Shown here: positions 17,064 to 26,028 of the stretch, in pieces
Position numbering within the stretch: position 1 is the first letter of the stretch
How the letters are laid out: each line of letters starts with the position of its first letter
Assembly: GCA_021730985.1 (NCBI GenBank)
Contig: JAKFYI010000009.1
Coordinates: forward strand, 1 to 61,028
Length of the DNA stretch: 61,028 bases
Source of the DNA: Hyphomicrobiales bacterium
GTDB taxonomy: Bacteria; Pseudomonadota; Alphaproteobacteria; Rhizobiales; Xanthobacteraceae
Reading direction: 5' to 3'
Notes under the pieces: generated by a model
Database searches by the model: none
The model's input: only the letters and a program-made list of their open reading frames with translations
What the model was told of the DNA's origin: nothing
Translations under genes and position numbers: made by a program

Positions 17064-17861
17064 CTAACGTGCCTTGGCGCCGGCGGTCAGGGTCGGGCGC
17101 TGCGCCGCGTCGGCGATCGCGCCGGCCAGCAGCTTCGCCACGCAACCGTAGCTCCAGTCGTTCATGTGGAGCTCGTCGGGCGACACGAACGTCTCGAACG
17201 GGATATTCTCGGTGAGCCTCCAGTAGCGCATCACCGCGAAGCGCTGGAACAAATCGACGCTGGCCTCTTTGGCCGCGTGGCCGATGAGATCGACCATCAG
17301 TTCGATGTCGTGCTTGGCGATGACCTTCGGCGCGTACTGCGGGTTCATCAGGATCACGTCGGCGCCCGAGGCCTTCAGCCGGCGCACGCCATCGCGGATC
17401 ATCGCGCCGGCCGGCGCCAGCGGCTGGTCGCGCAGCACCGAATTGCTTCCAACCTGCCAGACCACCACGTCCGGCTTTTCAGCGATCACCTCATCGTCGA
17501 ACCGCGCCAGCATCTCCTTGGCGGTTTCGCCGCCGATGCCGCGGTTGATGACGTTGATGGTGGCGCGCGGGAACAAGGTCTTGAGCTCGACCGCGAGCCG
17601 GCTCGGATAGCTCATGGCCGGCGTGCTGGCCCCGGCGCCTGCGGTCGAAGACGAGCCGACAGCGACGATGGTCAGCGGCAGGCCGCCCGCGAGACGCTGC
17701 GCGAAGCGGCGCAATGGGTAATCGAGACGGACGAGATCGGCGGGGGCGGTGCAGGCGGCAACCGGCGCGGCCGCTTGCGCGAGCACCGGAACGGGCGCGG
17801 CAACCGCGATGAGCACGGTCAGCGCGGCGCAGGATCGGACGAGGCACGAGATCGCGCTCAT
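17064..17861 (-). CDS. Periplasmic SGNH/GDSL-type hydrolase (second of pair after opgC)
   Basis: A 265-aa exported protein. The start at ATG 17861 overlaps the upstream gene's stop (ATGA). After a signal peptide (to about residue 28) the SGNH blocks are VAVGSSSTAGAG (block I serine), NRGIGGETAKEML (block II), VVWQVGSNSVL (block III Asn) and a late SPDELHMND (block V Asp and His). This fits a serine esterase or O-acyl transferase acting on sugars. It is the last gene of a three-gene operon with a second SGNH protein and an OpgC-type acyltransferase, so a role in adding or removing acyl groups on periplasmic glucans is likely (inference). Confidence 0.88.
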   Translation of the reverse strand: MSAISCLVRSCAALTVLIAVAAPVPVLAQAAAPVAACTAPADLVRLDYPLRRFAQRLAGGLPLTIVAVGSSSTAGAGASTPAMSYPSRLAVELKTLFPRATINVINRGIGGETAKEMLARFDDEVIAEKPDVVVWQVGSNSVLRDQPLAPAGAMIRDGVRRLKASGADVILMNPQYAPKVIAKHDIELMVDLIGHAAKEASVDLFQRFAVMRYWRLTENIPFETFVSPDELHMNDWSYGCVAKLLAGAIADAAQRPTLTAGAKAR

Positions 17862-18613
17862 TGCGTGGTCTTGCCCTCGAGCGGCTCGAGCCGTGCGCCC
17901 TCGACGATCATCGAAGCCAGCGTGCGGCCGATACAATCGTGCACGCGCTTGGCCATGCTGATGTCCTTGGTGGCGGCATAGAGATCGATCGCGCCGGAGT
18001 CGTTCCAGTGACGCATGATCGCCAGCCGGTCGAACAGCGGCACCGACCGCTCGCGCGACACCCAACGCAGACCATCGGAATACCCGCCGAGCGGAATCAT
18101 GGACTCGGTTCGCGGGCTGTACTGCATGTTCATGAGGATGACGTCAGCTCCCCCGGCCTGCAATGTTTCGACCCCGTCCGCGACGCTGGCGCGGAATTGC
18201 TCGGGGTCCACCCCCTGGAGTGCGTCAAAAGTGCCCGATTGCCATACCACCAAATCCGGCTTTTCGTCGAGGAGAAGTTTCTCGAAGGTCTCCGCGATCT
18301 GCACGGCGGTCTGCCGGGGTCTGCTATGCGCCGCGACGGTGACGGACACCGCCGGCAGGCGCTTCTTGAGAGCGGCCTCGAGTCTGGCCGGATAGGCGCT
18401 CTGAGCGCCGTCGCGACCCGGTACCGTGGACGATGCGGTTCCGACGACCACGATTTTGAAGCTCTTTTGCTTGACGGCGGCGGCGTGAAGGCGATCCAGC
18501 GCGCTGTCGCCATACAGCAGGTAGTTCGGCACCGGACAGTCGGGTGCGTCCTGCGCGCGCGATTCCGCAGCGCACAAAAACAGCGCCAACCCGATCACCA
18601 TCCATCTTGTCAT
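17858..18613 (-). CDS. Periplasmic SGNH-like protein (first of pair after opgC)
   Basis: A 251-aa exported protein starting at ATG 18613, which overlaps the opgC stop by 4 nt. The signal is MTRWMVIGLALFLCAAESRA. The SGNH blocks are degenerate: block I is VVVGTASSTVPG, block II is SRPRQTAVQIAETF with no clear Gly/Asn pair, and block III is VVWQSGTFDAL with threonine where the GxND asparagine is expected. The C-terminal region ends in AATKDISMAKRVHDCIG, without the usual D-x2-H in the expected place. It may bind rather than cleave substrate. It resembles its downstream neighbour in layout, suggesting an old duplication. Confidence 0.82.
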   Translation of the reverse strand: MTRWMVIGLALFLCAAESRAQDAPDCPVPNYLLYGDSALDRLHAAAVKQKSFKIVVVGTASSTVPGRDGAQSAYPARLEAALKKRLPAVSVTVAAHSRPRQTAVQIAETFEKLLLDEKPDLVVWQSGTFDALQGVDPEQFRASVADGVETLQAGGADVILMNMQYSPRTESMIPLGGYSDGLRWVSRERSVPLFDRLAIMRHWNDSGAIDLYAATKDISMAKRVHDCIGRTLASMIVEGARLEPLEGKTTQ

Positions 18614-19839
18614 GCCGAACCTCCGGCAAGATCGGCGTCTGGAGGACGCTTGGGTGTGCTTCCACGGCTTTCGACCGACTTGTACCACGACAACAGGGCC
18701 GCAATCCCAATCATGATCAAGATGCCGGCCGCGCTGGCCGCCACCTGCATGAGGATGCCGCCATAAACCTCGATCATCAGGAAGTGCGCGGCAAACGCCA
18801 GGAACACCCCGATGCAGAAAATCTCAAGCGAGTGCTGGCCGCAGATGATGGCCGGACGCAACCATTTGGATTTCAGCGGCGGCCAGTTCAACGGGATGAA
18901 GTGCACGGTCACCGCGGCCAGCGCCAAGAAGTGCGCGAACCGCAGCACGTCGAGATTGACCTTGTCGATCGGGTACATCCATTCGCTCAGCCAGCGCGGC
19001 ATGAGGAAAGCCGTGCGCGGGAAATGCCACGTCATCACAATGGCCAGCGCGAACACGAGATAACCGATCGCGACCCAAAGGGTGACCGGCGAGCGCAACA
19101 CCGGCGACAGCCGTTCGGCGCCGCCCAGCGCGCACCATGCTCCGAACACGAACAGGAGCTGCCACGCGAACGGATTGAACCACCAATGTCCGGTGGGATA
19201 GGACGGGATGTTCCAACCCAGATGCCAGGTCAGCGAGTACAGCAGCACCGACGCTGCAAGTGCGACCACCGCGTTGCGCAGCAGCAGCCAGAGGATCGGC
19301 GGAAACAGCAGCAGCAGGACAATGTAGAGCGGCAGCACGTCCATGTTGGCTGGCTTGAACTTCAGCAGCAGCGCCTGGATGATCGTGACATCCGGCTGCT
19401 TGAGAAAATCCAGAATGTTCGCTTCTTCCGCGAACAACGGGTTCTCGAAGCTCGAGGTCACATAGGCGATCTCCGCCATGTAGATCGCGAACAGAAAGAT
19501 GTGCGCGACATAGATCTGCCAGGCGCGCTTGAGGATGCGGGCGCTCGATATCACGAAGCCGCGCTCGCGCATCGAACGGCCATAAACGAAGGCCGCGGTG
19601 TAGCCGGAGATGAAAATGAAAATCTCGGTGGCGTCGCTGAAGCCGTAATTGCGGATCGTCAGCCAGCTCACGATGTTGATCGGGATGTGGTCGAGGAAGA
19701 TCAGCCAGAGCGCGAGGCCCCGGAACAGGTCGAGCCGCAGGTCGCGCTCGGCGGCGACGGCCGGCGGCACCGCCGCAAACGGATGCGGACCGCGCACCGA
19801 AGCCGGCTCCGCCTTAGCGTCCTTGACCTGGTCGCGCAT
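18610..19839 (-). CDS. opgC: OpgC-family membrane acyltransferase (osmoregulated periplasmic glucan modification)
   Basis: A 409-aa polytopic membrane protein with about ten hydrophobic segments. The N-terminal signature RDLRLDLFRGLALWLIFLDH and SDATEIFIFISGYTAAFVYG are characteristic of OpgC, which adds succinyl groups to periplasmic glucans in Rhodobacter. A C-terminal ICGQHSLEIFCIGV is also typical. The ATG at 19839 is used; the frame extends to a TTG at 19899 without a clear ribosome-binding site at either. It heads an operon with two SGNH proteins linked by ATGA overlaps, giving a coupled membrane acyltransferase plus periplasmic esterase set. Confidence 0.9.
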   Translation of the reverse strand: MRDQVKDAKAEPASVRGPHPFAAVPPAVAAERDLRLDLFRGLALWLIFLDHIPINIVSWLTIRNYGFSDATEIFIFISGYTAAFVYGRSMRERGFVISSARILKRAWQIYVAHIFLFAIYMAEIAYVTSSFENPLFAEEANILDFLKQPDVTIIQALLLKFKPANMDVLPLYIVLLLLFPPILWLLLRNAVVALAASVLLYSLTWHLGWNIPSYPTGHWWFNPFAWQLLFVFGAWCALGGAERLSPVLRSPVTLWVAIGYLVFALAIVMTWHFPRTAFLMPRWLSEWMYPIDKVNLDVLRFAHFLALAAVTVHFIPLNWPPLKSKWLRPAIICGQHSLEIFCIGVFLAFAAHFLMIEVYGGILMQVAASAAGILIMIGIAALLSWYKSVESRGSTPKRPPDADLAGGSA

Positions 19840-19977
19840 GCAAACGAATCCAGCCCGCTCGGACGCATCAGTCTTGGGGCGATCGTGCTTTATTTTCAAT
19901 CATTGTGTTCGCGGCGTGTTGTAGCTATTGAACCGGCTTACGCCCCGTGAACGTCCGGGCCCAAATTCACAGCTTTT

Positions 19978-20379
19978 ATGCCCATGTACCGCGCCGTCAC
20001 CCGCAGCATTGAAGTGAAAGTGACCCCACGGTTCATGTCCGACCGGTCGTCGCCGGAAAACGGCTATTACTTCTGGGCCTATACGATCGAGATCATCAAC
20101 CGCGGGACCCAGACGGTCCAGCTCAAGACGCGGTACTGGCGCATCACCGACGCCCACGGCAAGCTCCAGGAGGTGCGCGGCGCAGGCGTGGTGGGCGAGG
20201 AGCCGGAACTGAAGCCCGGTCAGTCGTACGAATACACCAGCGGCGTGCCGCTCCCGACGCCGTCCGGTTTCATGGTCGGCACCTACGGCATGGTCACCAC
20301 CGAAAGCGGCGAAGGCTTCAACATCGACATCCCGGCGTTCTCGCTCGACAGCTCGACCCGGACGCGCACGCTCAATTGA
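19978..20379 (+). CDS. apaG: ApaG (CorD) family protein
   Basis: A 133-aa single-domain protein with the ApaG hallmarks: YYFWAYTIEIINRGTQTVQL, RYWRITDAHGK, VQEVRG-like LQEVRGAGVVGEEP, the phosphate-loop-like PELKPGQSYEYTSG and PSGFMVGTYGM. The fold is an immunoglobulin-like beta sandwich, with weak links to Co2+ and Mg2+ tolerance; its true role is unclear. A second ATG at 19984 is a possible start. It is divergent from opgC and convergent with the L,D-transpeptidase gene, whose stop is 4 nt away. Confidence 0.93.
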   Translation: MPMYRAVTRSIEVKVTPRFMSDRSSPENGYYFWAYTIEIINRGTQTVQLKTRYWRITDAHGKLQEVRGAGVVGEEPELKPGQSYEYTSGVPLPTPSGFMVGTYGMVTTESGEGFNIDIPAFSLDSSTRTRTLN

Positions 20380-20382
20380 TCG

Positions 20383-21123
20383 TCAGCGGCGGGCCAGCGT
20401 GGGCAGGCAGCCGCCCAGCCGGCCCAGCGCTTCGCGCGGCCAGATGGCGAGCACCGCGCCGGGTTCGCTGAAATCCTGCAACGCTTCGACCCTCGCCTCG
20501 GGCAACGACACGCAGCCGGCGGTTCCCACCGAAGGCGACTTCCAGACGTGGATGAAGATGCAGGAGCCGGCGCGCGCGCTGGCGTCGGTCGGATAGTCCA
20601 CCAGCAGCCCGCGCCGGTACATCGGCAGCGCGCGGCTCATGTTCTCGACGTGAAATTTGGGGCCGACCTGCGCCCGCGACATGATCTTGTTGTAGGCGGG
20701 CGACGCCGGATCGTCGACGCAGACCGTATCCGGGTTGACCTGCAAGTGGCCGGGCCGCGACGACGGCACCGTGCCGAAACTTCGGCCGATCTGATAGATA
20801 CCGGCGGGCGCGCGTTTGTCGCCTTCGATTTTCACCGGCTCATTGCCGCGCCGCAGATCGCGAAAGAATGGCGACCACGCCATGCCCGCTCGTCCCACCA
20901 GCGCGGGTTCCGCCGCGCCGACGGCGCGCCATGACTGCTTCGGCGTGCCGCGCTCAAACAGTTGCAGCGAGGCCGTGGTCGCGTTCATCGTCTCGGCGGT
21001 GACCAGGACGAGCCGCTTGGCTTCGGCCAGCGCCGCCGGACAGCTTTGCGCCAGCGCACCGGCGGGCGCGCACAGCGCCGCGACAAAGAACAAGATGAAA
21101 GCGCCTGCTCGCTTGGGCATCAT
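20383..21123 (-). CDS. Exported L,D-transpeptidase (YkuD-like) family protein
   Basis: A 246-aa protein with a signal peptide (to about residue 26, ending GALAQS). The YkuD-type catalytic stretch is CIFIHVWKSPSVGTAGCVSL, carrying the H...GxxGCxS pattern near residue 200. The family cross-links peptidoglycan (3-3 links) or attaches proteins to it; some members are only amidase-like. The middle domain PAGIYQIGRSFG is also typical. Two adjacent ATG codons (21123 and 21120) could start translation. Confidence 0.87.
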   Translation of the reverse strand: MMPKRAGAFILFFVAALCAPAGALAQSCPAALAEAKRLVLVTAETMNATTASLQLFERGTPKQSWRAVGAAEPALVGRAGMAWSPFFRDLRRGNEPVKIEGDKRAPAGIYQIGRSFGTVPSSRPGHLQVNPDTVCVDDPASPAYNKIMSRAQVGPKFHVENMSRALPMYRRGLLVDYPTDASARAGSCIFIHVWKSPSVGTAGCVSLPEARVEALQDFSEPGAVLAIWPREALGRLGGCLPTLARR

Positions 21124-21161
21124 GGCTTCGGAAAACCGTCCCCACTTTTCCGAATCATACC

Positions 21162-22214
21162 CTAGGCCCCGCCGCTCGCCTTGTCCTGTGCGGCCGCGTC
21201 TTGTGCCGCCGTCTCTTGTCCGGCGGATTCTTGGACCTCCTCCGGCGCGAACCGGTAGGTCGAACTGCAGAACTCGCAGGTCACCGAAATGATGCCGTTC
21301 TCGACCATGTGGTCGCGATCGTCCTCCGAGAAGCTCTTGAGCATCGATTCCACATTGGGACGTGAGCACGAACATTCCGCGGCGACGTCGATACCGCGAA
21401 ACACCCGCACGCCTCGCTCGTGAAACAGCCGGTACACCAGTTGCTCACTCGACAGCGCCGGATCGATCAGTTCGATATCCTCGACGGTGTTCATCAGCGA
21501 GCGCCCCTCGACCCACGCCTCGTCCTCCGGAATCGTATGCGCCGCGACGCCCTCCGGCGCGTCACCCGGCGGCAGATCGGCGACGCGGGCGCGCTCCGGC
21601 GCCTTGGGCAGGAATTGCAGCATGATGCCACCGGCCCGCCAGGTGTGGCGCGAGCCCGCCGTGTATTCCTCAGCCACCGCCAGCCGGACGCGGGTCGGGA
21701 TCTGCTCGGAACTGCGGAAATATTCGTGCGCGACGTCTTCCAGGCTGCCGCCGTTGAGCGCGACCAGGCCCTGGTAGCGGCTCATGTCGGCGCCCTGATC
21801 GACCGTCATGGCGAGATGGCCGTGACCGAGCAAGGCGCCGGCGCCGGCCTTGCCGGACTCGGACGCTGCGGTCACGCGCGCCGCGTCATAGCGCGCGCAG
21901 GCCCGCACTTTGCCGGGGCTGCGATAGTCCACGATCAGCATGCGGACCGGACCGTCGGTCTGGGTCTGCAGGATGAAACGGCCCTCGAACTTCAAGGCCG
22001 AACCGAGCAGCACGGTGAGCGCCACCGCCTCGCCGAGCAGCTTGGCGACCGGCACCGGGTAGTCGTGGCGCGCCAGGATTTCATCGACCAGAGGGCCAAG
22101 CCGGACCAGGCGGCCACGCAGATCGAGTGCGGACACTTCGAACGGCAATACGGTGTCGTCGATCGATGTCGCGGCAGGCGCGCGCACCGGGATTTCGGTG
22201 TGAGGATTTTCCAT
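21162..22214 (-). CDS. hslO: Redox-regulated chaperone Hsp33
   Basis: A 350-aa protein with the Hsp33 N-terminal domain (ALTVLLGSALKFEGRFILQ, GPVRMLIVDY) and the C-terminal redox switch: C-x-C at residues 281-283 and C-x2-C at 313-316. These cysteines hold zinc in the reduced state and form disulfides on oxidation, turning the protein into a holdase. The C-terminal tail after residue 320 is Gln/Ala rich. It follows argF by 46 nt on the same strand; argD-argF-hslO is a conserved order in Rhizobiales. Confidence 0.95.
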   Translation of the reverse strand: MENPHTEIPVRAPAATSIDDTVLPFEVSALDLRGRLVRLGPLVDEILARHDYPVPVAKLLGEAVALTVLLGSALKFEGRFILQTQTDGPVRMLIVDYRSPGKVRACARYDAARVTAASESGKAGAGALLGHGHLAMTVDQGADMSRYQGLVALNGGSLEDVAHEYFRSSEQIPTRVRLAVAEEYTAGSRHTWRAGGIMLQFLPKAPERARVADLPPGDAPEGVAAHTIPEDEAWVEGRSLMNTVEDIELIDPALSSEQLVYRLFHERGVRVFRGIDVAAECSCSRPNVESMLKSFSEDDRDHMVENGIISVTCEFCSSTYRFAPEEVQESAGQETAAQDAAAQDKASGGA

Positions 22215-22260
22215 CGGGCTTATTTAGGGGGCGATGCGGCCAATGGCGACCCCCGCCGAT

Positions 22261-23187
22261 CTATCGCGACGCGGCGTCCAGGCACCAGGCCAGGATGCCC
22301 TTTTGGGCATGCAGGCGGTTTTCAGCCTCGTCGAACACCACCGATTGCGGCCCGTCCATGACCTCATCGGTGACCTCCTCGCCCCGGTGGGCCGGCAGGC
22401 AATGCATGAACAGCGCGTCGGCCTTGGCCTTGGCCATCAGGCGGGCGTTGACCTGGTATCGCTTAAGCAGATTGTGGCGGCGGTTCGCCGCCTTGTCGCC
22501 CATCGACACCCAGGTGTCGGTGACGACGCAGTCGGCGCCCTTCACGGCCTTTTCGGGATCGGCGCCGAACTGGATCGACGCGTTCGAAGACTTGGCCCAG
22601 TCGAGCAGCCATTTCTTCGGCTTCAGCTCGGGCGGCGTCGCAACCCGCAGCTCGAACTCGAAACGGTCGGCGGCGTGCATCCAGGACACCAGCACGTTGT
22701 TTGCGTCGCCGGTCCAGGCCACGGTGCGGCCGCGGATCGAGCCGCGATGCTCCTCGAACGTCATGACGTCCGCCATCACCTGGCAGGGATGCGAGCGCCG
22801 GCTCAGGCCGTTGATCACCGGCACCGTGGCGTTCTCGGCCAGCTCCGTGACGGTGCGATGGTCGAGCGTGCGGATCACGATGCCATCCACATAGCGCGAC
22901 AGCACCCTCGCGGTGTCGGCGATGGTCTCGCCGCGGCCGAGTTGCATCTCCTGGCCGGTCAGCGTGATGGACTCCCCGCCAAGCTGGCGGATGCCGACAT
23001 CGAACGACACGCGCGTGCGGGTCGACGGCTTGTCGAAGATCATCGCCAGCGTCTTGCCGGCCAGCGGCTTGGGCCCCGAAGCGCCGCGGCGGCCCTTCAT
23101 GTCGCGGCTCGACGCGATGATCCCGCGCAACTCCTTCGACGGGACATCGATCAGATCGAGGAAATGGCGGATGCCGCCGGCGCTCAC
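22261..23187 (-). CDS. argF: Ornithine carbamoyltransferase
   Basis: A 308-aa enzyme converting ornithine and carbamoyl phosphate to citrulline in arginine synthesis. The carbamoyl-phosphate motif STRTR is at residues 55-59, HPCQ-type SHPCQVMAD near 133, and the ornithine-binding HCLPAH at 262-267. It starts at GTG 23187, which overlaps the argD stop (GTGA), so the pair is translationally coupled. Confidence 0.97.
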   Translation of the reverse strand: MSAGGIRHFLDLIDVPSKELRGIIASSRDMKGRRGASGPKPLAGKTLAMIFDKPSTRTRVSFDVGIRQLGGESITLTGQEMQLGRGETIADTARVLSRYVDGIVIRTLDHRTVTELAENATVPVINGLSRRSHPCQVMADVMTFEEHRGSIRGRTVAWTGDANNVLVSWMHAADRFEFELRVATPPELKPKKWLLDWAKSSNASIQFGADPEKAVKGADCVVTDTWVSMGDKAANRRHNLLKRYQVNARLMAKAKADALFMHCLPAHRGEEVTDEVMDGPQSVVFDEAENRLHAQKGILAWCLDAASR

Positions 23188-24392
23188 CCAGCCGCTCCCT
23201 GCTTGGGCGCAGCCTGCTTGGCCCGCTCGATACGGGCGCAGGCGCGATCGATCCGCTGCACGGCCTCGGCCACATCCGCTTCGCCGATGATGAGCGGCGG
23301 CAGCAGGCGCGCGACGTTTTCGCCGGCGCCGACCGCGAGCAGCTTCTCCTCGCGCATCGCATTGACCAGATCGCCATACGGCACCACCGCGCGCAGCCCG
23401 ATCAGCAGGCCTTCGCCGCGGACCTCCGCGATCACCGACGGATGGCGGTCGCGCAGTTCGGCGAGGCGCTGCTTGAACAGCAGCGCCATGTCGCGGACAT
23501 GATCGAGGAAGCCGGGCTTGAGCACCACGTCGAGCACGGCGTTGCCCGCCGCCACCGCGAGCGGATTGCCGCCGAACGTGGAGCCGTGGCTGCCGGGAAT
23601 CATGCCCTTCGACGCCTCCGCTGTGCCGAGCACGGCACCGATCGGAAATCCGCCGCCAAGACCCTTGGCGAGGCCCATCACGTCGGGCGTGACGCCGATT
23701 TTCTGATAGCCGAACATTTCGCCGAGCCGGCCGAGGCCGGTCTGCACCTCGTCGAACGCCAGCAGCAGGCCGTGCTCATCGCACAGCGCGCGCAGATCGC
23801 GGAAGAACTGCGGCGGCGCGGAGCGCACGCCGCCCTCGCCCTGCACCGGCTCGATCAGGATGCCCGCGGTCTCGGGACCGATCGCGCGCTTGAGCGCCTT
23901 GAGGTCGCCGAGCGGCACTTGGTCGAAGCCGTCCATCATCGGGCCGAAGCCTTCGGTGTGCTTCGCATTCTTCGCCGCGGCCAGCGTCGCCAGCGTGCGG
24001 CCGTGGAAGCAGCCTTCGAAGGTGACGATGCGGTAGCGCTCGGGATGCCCGTTCGCCGACTGGTACTTGCGCACCATCTTGATGACGCCCTCCATCGCCT
24101 CGGCGCCGGAGTTGGCGAAGAACACCGTGTCGGCAAAGCTCGCGGCGCACAGCCGGTCGGCCAGCCGCTCGCCTTCGGGGATGCGGTAGAGGTTGGAGAC
24201 GTGCAGCACTTTGGCCGCCTGCTCGGTGATGGCGGCGACCAGGTGCGGATGCGAATGGCCCAGCGCGTTGACCGCCACGCCCGAGCCGAAATCCAGGTAG
24301 CGCTCGCCGTCGGTCGCCGTCAGCCAAGCGCCGTCGCCCCGCTCGAAGGCGAGGTCGGCACGCGTATAGGCTGGCAACATGTGCGAAGTCAC
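23184..24392 (-). CDS. argD: Acetylornithine aminotransferase
   Basis: A 402-aa class III PLP aminotransferase. GTG 24392 is chosen because GGGAAAAG lies 5-6 nt upstream; ATG 24380 would be too far from it. Motifs include [36 protein letters not shown] and the PLP lysine K243 in [14 protein letters not shown]. It makes acetylornithine from the semialdehyde and glutamate; this family can also act as succinyldiaminopimelate aminotransferase. It heads argD-argF-hslO and is divergent from gcrA. Confidence 0.96.
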   Translation of the reverse strand: MTSHMLPAYTRADLAFERGDGAWLTATDGERYLDFGSGVAVNALGHSHPHLVAAITEQAAKVLHVSNLYRIPEGERLADRLCAASFADTVFFANSGAEAMEGVIKMVRKYQSANGHPERYRIVTFEGCFHGRTLATLAAAKNAKHTEGFGPMMDGFDQVPLGDLKALKRAIGPETAGILIEPVQGEGGVRSAPPQFFRDLRALCDEHGLLLAFDEVQTGLGRLGEMFGYQKIGVTPDVMGLAKGLGGGFPIGAVLGTAEASKGMIPGSHGSTFGGNPLAVAAGNAVLDVVLKPGFLDHVRDMALLFKQRLAELRDRHPSVIAEVRGEGLLIGLRAVVPYGDLVNAMREEKLLAVGAGENVARLLPPLIIGEADVAEAVQRIDRACARIERAKQAAPKQGAAG

Positions 24393-24540
24393 GGTCGCTT
24401 TTCCCAAACCTGACAATAGGCCGAAACGAAATGTGCCGCCTCTCCAGGCGGCACGTTTGGTCAATTCTAGGTGGGGGCGGCAGGGTGTCAACACGAACCG
24501 GCCGCAGCGGCGCGCCCGCTTGCGCACACCGGCGTCGCGA

Positions 24541-24685
24541 TTATCCCCATGAATGTTGACGAATCGCGGGGTTTTAAGGTCAAAAAATGTGGATGCGATT
24601 CGCGCCGACTCTTGCGCGCGAGTCTAGCCCTATTGTAGCTTCGCCACTGTGATCTACGACATATCGTAGTACGCAGTCGTAGTAC
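24541..24685. promoter_or_regulatory. gcrA/argD divergent control region: GANTC cluster and short repeats
   Basis: The 408-nt gap (24393-24800) has no gene. Four GANTC sites, the CcrM methylase target in this class, lie within 64 nt: 24561-24565, 24597-24601, 24607-24611 and 24620-24624; a fifth is at 24749-24753. TTATCCCCA at 24541-24549 is one mismatch from a DnaA box (TTATCCACA). CTACGA (24654-24659) and TCGTAG (24664-24669) form an inverted repeat, and TCGTAGTAC is repeated directly at 24664 and 24677. Roles are inferred from the Caulobacter cell-cycle circuit. Confidence 0.55.
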
Positions 24686-24800
24686 CCAGTCCCTGAGTTC
24701 ATTGCGTGAGCGTAACCCAGTCCGGCCTTTCGCCGTGCTGCGAGGTGGGATTCTGCCGGCCCGGGGGGCCGTCGGAGCCTGGTTTAGGGGGAGATTGCTC

Positions 24801-25298
24801 ATGACGTGGACTGACGAGCGGGTCGAATTGCTCAAAAAGCTATGGGCGGACGGCCTTTCAGCCAGCCAGATCGCAGGCGAACTGGGCGGGATCACCCGCA
24901 ACGCGGTGATCGGCAAGGTCCACCGCCTGGGCCTGTCGGGCCGCGCCAAGTCGCCATCTTCCAGCGCTCCCCGCGCGCGCAAGCCGCGCACGCACATGAT
25001 GCGGGTGGGACGGGCCCAGATGCGCGGCAACACCGCGCTGGCGCTCGCCTACGAGATGGAGCCGGAGCCGGAAATCGAGCAGTTCGACAACGTCATCCCG
25101 ATGGGACAGCGGCGCACCTTGCTGGAACTGAAGGAAGACACCTGCCGCTGGCCGATCGGCGATCCGGCGACCACCGAGTTCTTCTTCTGCGGCGGCAATC
25201 CGATCGGCGGCCTGCCCTACTGCGCGCACCACTCGCGGATCGCGTACCAGCCGGCCGGCGAACGCCGCAAGGACCGCCGGCCGCCGTTCCGGCCGTAG
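24801..25298 (+). CDS. gcrA: GcrA cell-cycle regulator
   Basis: A 165-aa protein with the GcrA N-terminal helix-turn-helix: MTWTDERVELLKKLWADG, then SASQIAGELGG and TRNAVIGKVHRLGLSGRAK. The C-terminal sigma-70-binding part shows LLELKEDTCRWPIGDP, FFFCGG and GLPYCAHHSRIAY. GcrA recruits sigma-70 RNA polymerase to promoters carrying methylated GANTC sites in alphaproteobacteria. The ATG at 24801 follows a GGGGGAGA ribosome-binding site. Its own upstream region is rich in GANTC, suggesting methylation-linked control. Confidence 0.97.
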   Translation: MTWTDERVELLKKLWADGLSASQIAGELGGITRNAVIGKVHRLGLSGRAKSPSSSAPRARKPRTHMMRVGRAQMRGNTALALAYEMEPEPEIEQFDNVIPMGQRRTLLELKEDTCRWPIGDPATTEFFFCGGNPIGGLPYCAHHSRIAYQPAGERRKDRRPPFRP

Positions 25299-25313
25299 CC
25301 TCCAGACGAAGTC

Positions 25314-26015
25314 TCAGGCGCTGCGGCCGTAGCGGTCGTCGAGCGCGTAGCCGGCGCCGCGAACGGTGCGGATCGGATCGGGCTCGCGGCCACGATTGAC
25401 CGCCTTGCGCAGCCGGCCGACGTGGACATCGACCGTGCGCTCGTCGATGTAGACCTCCGAGCCCCACACGCCGTCGAGCAACTGCCCGCGCGTGAACACG
25501 CGGCCCGGCCGCTCCATCAGGAACTCCAGCAGCCGGTATTCGGTCGGCCCGAGCTCGACCTCGCGGCCGGCGCGCGACACGCGCTTCTTTTCGCGGTCGA
25601 GTTCGATGTCGCCGAACGACAGCACGTCGGCCACGCGCTCGGGCGATGCGCGGCGCAGCAGCGCCCGCACCCTGGCGATCAGTTCGGGCACCGAGAACGG
25701 CTTGACGATGTAGTCATCCGCGCCGGTCGCGAGCCCGCGGACACGCTCGCTCTCCTCGCCGCGGGCGGTGAGCATGATGATCGGCAACGCGCGGGTTTCC
25801 GGGCGTGAGCGCAGCCTGCGACACAATTCGATGCCGGACAGGCCCGGCAGCATCCAGTCCAGGACCACCAGATCGGGCGTGCTTTCGCGCAACCGCGTGT
25901 CGGCGTCATCGCCGCGCGCCGCGGTATCGACGTCGTAGCCTTCCGCCTCAAGGTTGTAGCGCAGCAGCAGCGTCAGCGGCTCTTCGTCCTCGACGATCAG
26001 AATGCGCGCGCCCAT
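25314..26015 (-). CDS. phoB: Phosphate regulon response regulator PhoB
   Basis: A 233-aa OmpR/PhoB-type regulator. The receiver has the acidic pocket at VEDEE, the phospho-acceptor D53 in VVLDWMLPG and the lysine in IVKPFS. The C-terminal winged helix shows LGPTEYRLLEFLMERPGRVF, ERTVDVHVGRLRKAV and RTVRGAGYALD. When phosphorylated by PhoR it binds Pho boxes such as the one before pstS. It is the last gene of the phosphate cluster, 13 nt after phoU. ATG 26015 was chosen because the receiver then starts at once (MGARILIVEDEE). Confidence 0.97.
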   Translation of the reverse strand: MGARILIVEDEEPLTLLLRYNLEAEGYDVDTAARGDDADTRLRESTPDLVVLDWMLPGLSGIELCRRLRSRPETRALPIIMLTARGEESERVRGLATGADDYIVKPFSVPELIARVRALLRRASPERVADVLSFGDIELDREKKRVSRAGREVELGPTEYRLLEFLMERPGRVFTRGQLLDGVWGSEVYIDERTVDVHVGRLRKAVNRGREPDPIRTVRGAGYALDDRYGRSA

Positions 26016-26028
26016 CACCTGGCTCCAA

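Noticed and set aside
24541..24549. DnaA box at TTATCCCCA
   Set aside because: One mismatch and only one copy of quality; kept only as a weak hint, not as a feature of its own.
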